A stretch of DNA of 12,981 bases from assembly GCA_039180525.1 (NCBI GenBank), contig JBCDDF010000069.1:1-12981 (forward strand). The letters run 5' to 3'. The position numbers and the translations under genes are program-made. The notes beneath the pieces are model-generated. The model saw nothing but the letters and a program-made list of their open reading frames with translations. It made no database searches and was not told the origin of the DNA. Positions 6,854-12,981 of the stretch are shown in pieces; the first letter of the stretch is position 1; each line of letters starts with the position of its first letter. The stretch is from Halovulum sp039180525. GTDB lineage: Bacteria > Pseudomonadota > Alphaproteobacteria > Rhodobacterales > Rhodobacteraceae.

Positions 6854-8161
6854 TTGATCCCCGTGTCTGCTGTTCTGCGTATTCCGTTCGGCTGTCTGTT
6901 TGCTTTGGCGCTCACCGCGCCGCTACAGGCTAAGCCGCTGATATCCAACTCCGAGGACACGGCCGCCGCGCTGTGCCGCGCGGTCGATCCGAACCCGGAG
7001 CGCCAGATCGCTCTATGCGAAGCCGCCTTGCAGGAGCAGCTGACCCCGGCGGAGCGTTCGGTGATGCTGAACGGGCTGGGCGATGCCTATTACGAGTTGG
7101 ACCGCTACGACGAGGCGGAGGCGCAATACCGCCTGTCCTCGGCTGCGGATCCGCAGAATATCGATCCGATGAACGGCCTGGGCTGGGTCTATTGGATCCA
7201 GGATCGCGAGGCCGAGGCGGCGGCGCATTTCCAGGCCTCCGTCGATTGGCGCCCGTCTGCGCAGGGGCTCGCGGGGCTTGGCAGTTCGCTGTTCCGCTCG
7301 GGCGCGGCGGATATGGACGCGGCGATGGAATATCTGGACGCCGCACTTGCCATAGATCCGGATTATCTGTGGGCGCTGCGCGAAAAAGGGTGGGTCGCGC
7401 TCAATTCCGGGGCACCGGACCCCGCTGTCGCGGCGTTCGAGGCTGCCGTCGAAAGGGATTCCGAAGACTGGAACGCGCATTACGGTCTGTCGCGGGCTTT
7501 GGGTGATCTGGGCGCGTTCGAACGCGCGTTGACCGCGATCAACGTGGCCGTGGTCCTGGATCCGACTGCCGGTTGGGGCTATGCCCAGCGCGCCTATATC
7601 CTGCGGCGACTTGACCGCAACGCGCAGGCAGTGACGGAGGCCGATCGCGTGATCGAGATATTGCCCCAAGACTCCGAGGGCTACACGCAACGGGCGCTGG
7701 CGCTTCAGTCGCTTGGCCGACGCGCAGAGGCTTTGGCGACTTTCGAGGCGGCGCTGGCCGCGGGCGCGGAGGATGGCTTCCTGCTTTACTGGTACGCCGA
7801 TGTGCTGAGCAATGATGGCCGGATGGAAGATGCGATGGGCGTCATCGACCGCGCCATCGCGCTGCAGGGCGACGACCCTGCCGACCATGCGCTGCGCGCC
7901 TATATCGCGATGGAGATGCGGGCGTTTGAGAAGAGTCTCGCTTCGGCCGAACGGGCGTTGGAACTCAATCCGGCCCACGCCTATGCGCATTACTATGCCG
8001 CCGTGGCACTTGCCCATGCCGGCGCGGTGGAGGATGCGATGGACCGGTTCAAAAAGGCCATCGATCTGGGCCTGAACCGCGACATGGTGTCGGTTTTTGC
8101 CGCCGATCTGATTTCCGCGGGCCGGTTCCGCGCCGCGCTTCAGTTGCGCAAGCGCTATTGA
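6854..8161 (+). CDS. Secreted tetratricopeptide-repeat (TPR) protein
   Basis: A 435-residue protein beginning with a signal peptide (LRIPFGCLFALALTAPLQA, cleavage expected after residue 26), so it is probably periplasmic. The rest, from about residue 60, is a continuous array of roughly ten 34-residue TPR helices with the usual spacing of W/Y-G/A-A-P residues. Examples are LGDAYYELDRYDEAEAQY, ALDYLDAALAIDP-like ends such as ALAIDPDYLWA, and ALELNPAHAYAHYYAAVAL near the end. TPR arrays serve as scaffolds for protein complexes; the partner is unknown. The start is a TTG, chosen because GAGGA at 6842-6846 is 7 bases upstream and the signal peptide is complete; GTG 6863 is a poorer alternative. 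It follows the terminator at 6792-6821 and ends just before the capsule genes, so a role in capsule assembly is possible but only inferred from position. Confidence 0.82.
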   Translation: MIPVSAVLRIPFGCLFALALTAPLQAKPLISNSEDTAAALCRAVDPNPERQIALCEAALQEQLTPAERSVMLNGLGDAYYELDRYDEAEAQYRLSSAADPQNIDPMNGLGWVYWIQDREAEAAAHFQASVDWRPSAQGLAGLGSSLFRSGAADMDAAMEYLDAALAIDPDYLWALREKGWVALNSGAPDPAVAAFEAAVERDSEDWNAHYGLSRALGDLGAFERALTAINVAVVLDPTAGWGYAQRAYILRRLDRNAQAVTEADRVIEILPQDSEGYTQRALALQSLGRRAEALATFEAALAAGAEDGFLLYWYADVLSNDGRMEDAMGVIDRAIALQGDDPADHALRAYIAMEMRAFEKSLASAERALELNPAHAYAHYYAAVALAHAGAVEDAMDRFKKAIDLGLNRDMVSVFAADLISAGRFRAALQLRKRY

Positions 8162-8168
8162 TGCAACA

Positions 8169-8185
8169 CCCCAAGACGGGGCTTT
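8169..8185 (+). terminator. Weak terminator-like hairpin after the TPR gene
   Basis: CCCC (8169-8172) and GGGG (8178-8181) can pair around AAGAC, and CTTT follows at 8182-8185. The shape is right but the stem is only 4 pairs and the T-run 3 bases, so it is at best a weak terminator. It lies within the frame that would extend kpsS upstream. Confidence 0.25.
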
Positions 8186-8235
8186 CCGCCGATACCGCAT
8201 TGCGGCAAGGAGTTGATTTCATTGACCGCGCCGCT

Positions 8236-8256
8236 GTGTTAACACGTGTGAAACAC
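8236..8256. promoter_or_regulatory. Tandem GTGT-N-ACAC dyads upstream of kpsS
   Basis: Two back-to-back dyads are seen: GTGTTAACAC (8236-8245), a perfect palindrome, and GTGTGAAACAC (8246-8256), the same half-sites with a 3-base centre. They end 21 bases before the preferred kpsS start at 8278. Such tandem half-sites are typical of a dimeric regulator's operator. TTAA followed 7 bases later by GAAAC also loosely resembles a CtrA site. The regulator is unknown. Confidence 0.4.
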
Positions 8257-8277
8257 AAGGGGCGGTACAACGATAAC

Positions 8278-9558
8278 ATGGGCGAGCGGCATTTTCTGTT
8301 CCTGCAGGGGCCGCATGGCCCGTTCTTCGGACAACTGGCACGGGCGCTGGAGGCGGCCGGGCAGACAACCCACCGGATCGGCTTCAATATCGGCGATCAG
8401 ATGTTCTGGCCGCTGCGCGACCGCTATACCGCCTATACCGATGACCGCGCCGATTTCCCGGCCTTTCTGGAAAGCTTTCTCGACCGGCACCCGATCACGG
8501 ATCTGGTCATCTATGGCGACACCCGCGACATCCATGTCGCCGCGCAGAAACTGGCGCGCGCCCGCGGTATCGCGATCCACTGTTTCGAAGAGGGGTACCT
8601 GCGCCCTTACTGGGTGACTTACGAGCGCAACGGCACGAATGGCCATTCGCGCCTGATGCGCATGAGCGTGGCCGAGATGCGCGCACTGCTTAGGGGCTCA
8701 ACCGCGGATGTACCCGATGCGCCCGCGCAGTGGGGCGCGCTGTGGCACCATGTTTTGCTGGGCATGGTCTATCACACCAGCATCCTGCTGTTTAACCGGC
8801 GGTACCGTGGCGTCCGCCCGCACCGCGCCATCAGCGTCCGGCAAGAGGCGATCCTGCACACGATCAAGACGATCCTGTTTCCGGTGCGCGTGGTCCGCCG
8901 CCGGCTGGACACGCGCCGGCTGCGCGTGAGCGGCGCGAATTATCACCTGGTGCTGCTGCAACTGGCCCATGACGCCTCTTTCCGCGATCACAGCGATTTC
9001 GCCAACATCGCCGAATTCATAGAAATCTGTTGTGCCGGCTTTGCCCGCGGCGCGCCCAAGCACCATCGGCTGGTGTTCAAGGCGCACCCGCTGGAGGATG
9101 GCCGTGAACCGATCCGCGCGATGATCCGCGATGCCGCAGCCAAATACGACATCGTCGATCGGGTGCAGTTGATCCAGGGTGGCAAACTGGGCGAGATGCT
9201 GGACAACGCCACAACCGCGGTGACCGTGAATTCCACCGCCGGGCAACAGGCTTTGTGGCGCGGATTGCCGCTCAAGGCGTTCGGCCGGTCGGTCTATTCC
9301 AAACCGGAGTTCGTGTCGCATCAACCTATCCACGAGTTCTTTGCCAACCCCCGGCGGCCGGACCGCGAAGCCTATCTGGTCTATCGCCAATTTCTTTTGG
9401 AAAGCAGCCAGATACCCGGCGGTTTCTACACAGCCGAAGGACGCGCCGACATCATCCGCCATCTGTGTGACGTGGTCTTGGCCGACCAGGACCCCTATGA
9501 TGCCGTCGGACATGACAGCGCGGCACCCGTGCCACAGTTGTCGGTGGAGGCGACCTGA
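8278..9558 (+). CDS. kpsS: Capsule beta-Kdo transferase KpsS
   Basis: KpsS starts the beta-Kdo linker on the phosphatidylglycerol anchor of ABC-transporter-dependent capsules, using CMP-Kdo at the cytoplasmic face of the inner membrane. From ATG 8278 the protein is 426 residues, close to the family length. Family motifs are HFLFLQGPHGPFF at the N-terminus (a nucleotide-sugar fold start), FEEGYLRPYWVTYE near 103-116, KAHPLEDGR at 268-276 and NSTAGQQALWRGLP at 318-331, then KAFGRSVY and SKPEF. The frame is open upstream to ATG 8161, which overlaps the TPR stop. However, the extra 39 residues have no family character and cover a terminator-like hairpin and a dyad operator, so 8278 is preferred although its ribosome binding site is weak (AAGGGG, 15 bases away). 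It is the first of three same-strand capsule genes. Confidence 0.9.
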   Translation: MGERHFLFLQGPHGPFFGQLARALEAAGQTTHRIGFNIGDQMFWPLRDRYTAYTDDRADFPAFLESFLDRHPITDLVIYGDTRDIHVAAQKLARARGIAIHCFEEGYLRPYWVTYERNGTNGHSRLMRMSVAEMRALLRGSTADVPDAPAQWGALWHHVLLGMVYHTSILLFNRRYRGVRPHRAISVRQEAILHTIKTILFPVRVVRRRLDTRRLRVSGANYHLVLLQLAHDASFRDHSDFANIAEFIEICCAGFARGAPKHHRLVFKAHPLEDGREPIRAMIRDAAAKYDIVDRVQLIQGGKLGEMLDNATTAVTVNSTAGQQALWRGLPLKAFGRSVYSKPEFVSHQPIHEFFANPRRPDREAYLVYRQFLLESSQIPGGFYTAEGRADIIRHLCDVVLADQDPYDAVGHDSAAPVPQLSVEAT

Positions 9559-9618
9559 AGGCAAAAACCACTTCGCCGGGAACGCTGATCAGTCTAAACT
9601 CCGCCAAAACAAGACCAT

Positions 9619-9625
9619 GAGGCGG
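9619..9625 (+). promoter_or_regulatory. Ribosome binding site deciding the TTG start of the export lipoprotein
   Basis: GAGGCGG, with GAGG at 9619-9622, lies 7 bases before TTG 9630. The nearby ATG at 9617 is in another frame, and the in-frame ATG at 9654 would remove part of the signal peptide. Confidence 0.5.
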
Positions 9626-9629
9626 TTTC

Positions 9630-10775
9630 TTGAGTTCATTTTCTCGGTCCCTGATGCGGGCCGCGGTGGCAATTGTGGCCCTCGCGGCACTCGTTGGTTG
9701 TGGATTGCCACGCCCGGGCCCGAACGCCGAGGAGATCGTCGCCGGCTCGAAACGGGTGGGGGGCGACTTGAACGTCGTCTTCGTCGATGGCCAGATCGCC
9801 GGCCGAGCCTTCGTTTTGCCCGATACCGGGTTCTCGCAGGATTTTCTTGCGCTGGCCGAGGATCGATCCGACCGGATCAATCCGGGCGACACGCTGTCGG
9901 TCACGGTCTGGGAGAATGTCGATAACGGCCTGCTGGTCAGCCTGGGGCAGAAGCTGGCCAATCTCGAACAGATCCAGGTCGATCAGCGCGGGGAGATCTT
10001 CATTCCCTATGCCGGCACCATTCGCGCCCAAGGCCTGACGCCCAGCGAGTTGCGGCAGGTGATTACGCGCGAGTTGGGCAACCAGACCCCGGATCCGCAG
10101 GTCGAAGTGCGCCGCGTCGCCGGCGATGGCGCCACGGTCAATCTGATCGGTGCGGTCGGCGCGCAGGGCGTCTATCCGGTGACGCCGGCCACGTCAAAGC
10201 TGGCGCCGATGCTGGCCCAGGCCGGCGGCGCCACCGTCGACCCTGAGATCGCGGTCGTGACCGTGCGCCGGTCGGGGCGCAGCGGCAGCATCTTTCTGAA
10301 GGATCTGTTCGAAAACCCCGCGCTCGACATCGCGCTGCGCAAGGGTGACACCATCATCGTGGAGGCCGACCGTCGGTCTTTCAACGCGCTGGGCGCCACG
10401 GTGCAGCAGGCACGGGTTCCGTTTCCGGCGGCAGAGCTGAGCGCATTGGATGCGCTGGCCGTGGTTGGCGGGCTTAACCCCAATCTGTCCGACCCGACGG
10501 GCATCTTCGTTTTCCGCCGCGAAACCGCGACGGTCGCCAATCGCGTGGCCCAGGCCGACGATCTGACCGATGGCGAGCCCTTCGCCTATGTCATCGATCT
10601 GACCCAGCCGCAGGGCTTCTTCGTTGCCAAGGATTTCCAGATCCGGGATGATGACACGATCTATATCACCGAGGCGCCGTTCGTCGCATGGGCAAGGGTT
10701 CTGGAAGCGACCGCGCAGACGCTGAACTTCCTGACCACGGTGTCGAACCTGATCGAGAACGCGACCGACACATGA
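9630..10775 (+). CDS. Outer-membrane polysaccharide export lipoprotein (OPX; Wza/CtrA/BexD-like)
   Basis: A 381-residue capsule exporter of the Wza/CtrA/BexD type, which forms the ring-shaped exit across periplasm and outer membrane. The signal peptide ends in a lipobox LVGC with the lipidated cysteine at residue 24, followed by Gly, which does not retain it in the inner membrane. The polysaccharide-export domain starts near 80 with DRINPGDTLSVTVWE and DQRGEIFIPYAG. An SLBB-type beta-grasp domain starts near 168 (NLIGAVGAQGVYPV), and a second lies near 256-300 (LDALAVVGGLNPNLSDPTGIFVFRRE). The last 30 residues (WARVLEATAQTLNFLTTVS) look amphipathic, like the helix that builds the outer-membrane pore in Wza. 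Its length matches Wza, CtrA and BexD rather than the much longer KpsD. It follows kpsS by 71 bases and overlaps kpsC by 4 bases (ATGA), indicating coupled translation. Confidence 0.92.
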   Translation: MSSFSRSLMRAAVAIVALAALVGCGLPRPGPNAEEIVAGSKRVGGDLNVVFVDGQIAGRAFVLPDTGFSQDFLALAEDRSDRINPGDTLSVTVWENVDNGLLVSLGQKLANLEQIQVDQRGEIFIPYAGTIRAQGLTPSELRQVITRELGNQTPDPQVEVRRVAGDGATVNLIGAVGAQGVYPVTPATSKLAPMLAQAGGATVDPEIAVVTVRRSGRSGSIFLKDLFENPALDIALRKGDTIIVEADRRSFNALGATVQQARVPFPAAELSALDALAVVGGLNPNLSDPTGIFVFRRETATVANRVAQADDLTDGEPFAYVIDLTQPQGFFVAKDFQIRDDDTIYITEAPFVAWARVLEATAQTLNFLTTVSNLIENATDT

Positions 10776-12811
10776 ACCCGGCTTCGGGGCCGCCGCGGCT
10801 GTTGGCGGCCTATACCGGTGGGTTTCTGTTCGACCGGCGCATCCGCCGCATTTTGGAACTCGCCGGCTGGCGCGTGGCGCCCGCGCTGCGCCCCAGCCGC
10901 GCCGAGGCGGTGGCCGTCTGGGGCCGGCGCCCGGTCAGCGCGCGCGGCCTGGCGGTGGCGCGCTGGACCGACCGCCCGGTTCTGAATGTGGAGGATGCCT
11001 TTCTGCGCTCCCTCCGGCCCGGCGCGGCGGGCGATCCGCCCCTGGGTCTGCTGCTCGATCTGCAGGGTCTGCACTACGACCCGGCGCAACCCTCTGCGTT
11101 GGAGGATCTGCTGCAGAACGGGCAGTTTGACACCGCCCGCGCTGCGGCGGGGATCGCGTTCTTGCGCCAGCATGGGCTGTCAAAGTTTTCCGATTGGGAC
11201 CCGGGGGCGTCGCCGCCCGCGCCGGGCTATGTGCTGATCGTCGATCAGACCGCCGGCGACGCGGCGATCGCCGCCTCGGGCTGCGACCCCGCGACGTTCG
11301 TGCGCATGCTGGCCGAGGCGCGTGCCGCGCATCCCGGCGCGCGGATCGTGATCAAAACGCATCCGGTGACGGCCGCCGGGCACAGGCGCGGCCATTTCGG
11401 GCCCGAAGACGCCGGTGCCGGTGCGGAAATCTGCGCCGCGCCGGTGAACCCATGGGCGCTTCTGGCCGGGGCGACGGCGGTCTACACCGTGTCCTCTCAG
11501 ATGGGGTTCGAGGCGATCCTGGCCGGGCATCGCCCGGTTGTCTACGGCCGGCCCTTCTATGCCGGCTGGGGCCTGAGTGAAGATCGTCAGGCGCAGCCCC
11601 GGCGGACGCGGCGTCTGACGCGGGAGGAACTTTTCGCCGGGGCGATGGTCGATTATCCGGTCTGGTACGACCCGCATCGCGATGCCTTGTGCGATTTCGA
11701 AACTGTCGCCCAGGCGCTCTCCGCCCAGGCGCGTGCCTGGCGCGAAGACCGCGCGCCGCTGCTCTGCGCGGGCATGAGGCCCTGGAAACACGCGCCCATG
11801 CGCGCTTTTCTGCGCCACAGTCCGGACCTTCGGTTCTGCGAAGAGCCCGCCGCGGCGCTGCGCCAGGCGGTGGCAGAGAAACGCCGCCTGCTGCTTTGGG
11901 CCGGGCGCGAGACGCCGGAGATCACCGAGAACGCCGCCAGCGCGCAGCTGCCGCTGATGCGGGTCGAGGATGGATTTCTGCGCTCCGTGGGACTGGGCGC
12001 GCGTCTGCTGCCGGCGGCCTCGCTCGTCTTCGACGATCTCGGCATCTATTTCGACCCCGGCCGCGAAAGCAGGCTGGAGGCGCTGATCAACGCCAGCGAG
12101 ACGCTGACGAAGGCCGATCGTGCCCGCGCAGATGGGTTGGCCAAAGCGGTCGTGGCGGCGGGTGTCACAAAGTACAATGTCGGCACCGGCGGGGTCGAGG
12201 CGCCCAAGGGTCGGCTGTGCGTGCTGGTGCCGGGGCAGGTGGAGGACGATGCCTCGATCCGGCTGGGGACGGATGCGGTGCGCACCAACGCGGCGTTGCT
12301 CGACCATGCGCGGGCCGTGTTTCCGGATGCATTCCTGGTCTATAAACCCCACCCGGATGTGGAGGCCGGCCTGAGGGTCGGCGCGGTGCCCGGGGCCAAC
12401 CGTGTCGCCGACCTGGTGGCCCATGAAGTATCCGCGGCAGAGGCGCTGGCGGCAGCGGACGTCGTCGTCACCATGACGTCCCTGATGGGGTTCGAGGCAT
12501 TGATCCGCGGCAAGCGCGTGCACTGCCTGGGGATGCCTTTCTATGCGGGTTGGGGCCTGACCGAGGACCACGGGCAGAACGCTCCCCGGCGGGTGGCGCG
12601 GCCCGATCTGACCGCGTTGGTCCATGCGGCGTTGATCGGCTATCCACGGTATTTTGACGCCGAAACCGGCCTGGCCTGCGCGCCAGAGGCGGTGCTGTAC
12701 CGGCTGGCCACGCGCAGTGCCGGGGTCAGCCGCCACGCGGCCGGCCGGCACCGCCTGCTGGCCGTCGCGCAGGATCGGCTGCGGCGGTTTGCGCCGCTGT
12801 GGCGGCGTTAG
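10772..12811 (+). CDS. kpsC: Capsule beta-Kdo transferase KpsC (two catalytic modules)
   Basis: KpsC extends the beta-Kdo linker begun by KpsS with alternating linkages, using one glycosyltransferase module for each. The protein has 679 residues, about the length of E. coli KpsC. The duplication is plain in the sequence. The N-half has VEDAFLRS (73-80), LDLQGLHYDP, KTHP (195-198), SSQMGFEAI and FYAGWGL (262-268). The C-half repeats these as VEDGFLRS (398-405), DDLGIYFDP, YKPHP (524-528), TSLMGFEAL and FYAGWGL (590-596). Both modules keep these motifs, so both are probably active. The ATG overlaps the stop of the export lipoprotein as ATGA. The stop TAG at 12809-12811 sits at the apparent edge of an insertion sequence, so the last codon or codons could be altered from the ancestral end. 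Confidence 0.95.
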   Translation: MNPASGPPRLLAAYTGGFLFDRRIRRILELAGWRVAPALRPSRAEAVAVWGRRPVSARGLAVARWTDRPVLNVEDAFLRSLRPGAAGDPPLGLLLDLQGLHYDPAQPSALEDLLQNGQFDTARAAAGIAFLRQHGLSKFSDWDPGASPPAPGYVLIVDQTAGDAAIAASGCDPATFVRMLAEARAAHPGARIVIKTHPVTAAGHRRGHFGPEDAGAGAEICAAPVNPWALLAGATAVYTVSSQMGFEAILAGHRPVVYGRPFYAGWGLSEDRQAQPRRTRRLTREELFAGAMVDYPVWYDPHRDALCDFETVAQALSAQARAWREDRAPLLCAGMRPWKHAPMRAFLRHSPDLRFCEEPAAALRQAVAEKRRLLLWAGRETPEITENAASAQLPLMRVEDGFLRSVGLGARLLPAASLVFDDLGIYFDPGRESRLEALINASETLTKADRARADGLAKAVVAAGVTKYNVGTGGVEAPKGRLCVLVPGQVEDDASIRLGTDAVRTNAALLDHARAVFPDAFLVYKPHPDVEAGLRVGAVPGANRVADLVAHEVSAAEALAAADVVVTMTSLMGFEALIRGKRVHCLGMPFYAGWGLTEDHGQNAPRRVARPDLTALVHAALIGYPRYFDAETGLACAPEAVLYRLATRSAGVSRHAAGRHRLLAVAQDRLRRFAPLWRR

Positions 12812-12820
12812 AGCAAAAAC

Positions 12821-12845
12821 GGATCAGATTGAAACAATCCGATCC
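12821..12845. repeat. Hairpin 9 bases after the kpsC stop (IS end or REP-like repeat)
   Basis: GGATCAGATTG (12821-12831) pairs with CAATCCGATCC (12835-12845) around an AAA loop with a single A-C mismatch. It may be a terminator for the capsule message, part of the IS end, or a palindromic repeat of the kind common in alphaproteobacteria (GAGC before, CCTAAAGC after). There is no T-run, so termination is uncertain. Confidence 0.5.
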
Positions 12846-12900
12846 TAAAGCACCCGATCAAAAACCTGAATCGGAAGGGATTCCCTTGAACGCTGATCTG

Positions 12901-12929
12901 TGATTCATCCTATTTGGGAGGATGGATCA
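12901..12929 (+). promoter_or_regulatory. RNA hairpin covering the transposase start
   Basis: TGATTCATCC (12901-12910) and GGATGGATCA (12920-12929) form a fully paired 10-bp RNA stem (one G-U pair) around a 9-base loop. The ribosome binding site GGGAGG (12916-12921) lies partly in the loop and stem, and the A of the ATG is the last paired base. Transcripts entering from kpsC would carry the whole hairpin and translate the transposase poorly. Confidence 0.5.
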
Positions 12930-12981
12930 TGTCAGCACCTTTGCCGGATGCGCTTCGGACGCGGTTTCAGAAGTTGATTGA
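12929..12981 (+). CDS. Transposase, N-terminal fragment cut by window end (IS630-like)
   Basis: Only 17 codons are visible, MSAPLPDALRTRFQKLI, preceded by GGGAGG 7 bases before the ATG. This beginning matches my memory of IS630-type transposases of Rhodobacterales, whose N-terminus is a helix-turn-helix DNA-binding region; the catalytic DDE part is beyond the window. It follows kpsC on the same strand. The family call rests on very little sequence. Confidence 0.5.
   Translation, partial: MSAPLPDALRTRFQKLI

Larger units (their letters stand above)
12809..12981 (+). mobile_element. Left part of an insertion sequence (probably IS630-like), cut by the window end
   Basis: Directly after kpsC the base composition falls and an AT-richer stretch of about 117 bases leads to a transposase start. 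The left boundary cannot be fixed: if it is an IS630-type element it should lie next to a TA, and TA at 12809-12810 is inside the kpsC stop codon. The right end is outside the window. Confidence 0.4.

Noticed and set aside
7013..8200. Open minus-strand frame of 395 codons opposite the TPR gene
   Set aside because: The plus strand holds a regular TPR array with a signal peptide; the minus frame shows no domain.
9580..9590. GAACGCTGATC before the export lipoprotein also found at 12888-12898 near the IS start, as a possible IS end or target copy
   Set aside because: Only 11 bases match, the flanks differ and neither lies at a consistent position relative to an element end; it is probably chance.
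9617..9925. ATG at 9617 as start of a gene ahead of the export lipoprotein
   Set aside because: It is in a different frame from the lipobox and export domains and reads into a motif-free shadow; its surrounding bases instead supply the ribosome binding site for TTG 9630.
11180..12751. Open minus-strand frame of 523 codons opposite kpsC
   Set aside because: kpsC is a certain gene with duplicated family motifs; the minus frame has low-complexity composition and no recognisable domain.

Overview
The window is GC-rich and densely coded, with alphaproteobacterial (most likely Rhodobacterales) character. This rests on a 391-residue EF-Tu, a tRNA-Trp shortly downstream of tuf, an ArsR/DUF6428-type pair, and KpsC/KpsS of the alphaproteobacterial kind. 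These are family-level recognitions made by eye; no database search was run.

Layout. Bases 2-1177 hold a complete EF-Tu gene (tuf), followed by a perfect 12-bp palindrome that overlaps the nearest ATG of the next reading frame. Bases 1230-3664 hold a two-gene same-strand unit: an FkbM-type methyltransferase and a double-length Fe(3+)-type ABC permease with no ATPase or binding-protein gene beside it. On the opposite strand, converging on the permease, lies an ArsR-family repressor with C-terminal cysteine pairs (3672-3989). It is divergent from a small cysteine-ended protein of the DUF6428 type (4034-4474), across an AT-rich 44-bp operator/promoter gap. A tRNA-Trp (CCA anticodon, encoded CCA end) sits at 4649-4724 in a 428-bp stretch without protein genes that is rich in GC stem-loops.

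From 4903 to the end the window is cell-envelope and capsule territory. It starts with a secreted 612-residue OmpA-family peptidoglycan-binding protein carrying a very long Arg/Glu/Ala helix, followed by a convincing intrinsic terminator. Next come a secreted TPR protein and then three capsule genes: kpsS, an outer-membrane polysaccharide export lipoprotein (OPX; Wza/CtrA/BexD-like) and kpsC. KpsS and KpsC build the beta-Kdo linker of ABC-transporter-dependent (group 2-type) capsules and the OPX lipoprotein forms the outer-membrane exit. The inner-membrane transporter (kpsM/kpsT) and co-polymerase-like kpsE are not in the window. The window closes with the start of an insertion sequence (probably IS630-like), whose edge lies at or very near the kpsC stop codon.

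Points of most interest: the ArsR/DUF6428 pair without arsenic genes; a tandem GTGT-N2/3-ACAC dyad just before kpsS that also argues for a later kpsS start; the helical OmpA protein; the IS hairpin that would cover its own transposase start; and the break-up of the usual tuf-tRNA-Trp-secE-nusG neighbourhood. I did not find a clearly new multi-gene system. The ArsR/DUF6428 pair and the OmpA/TPR pair ahead of the capsule genes are the best candidates for undescribed function.
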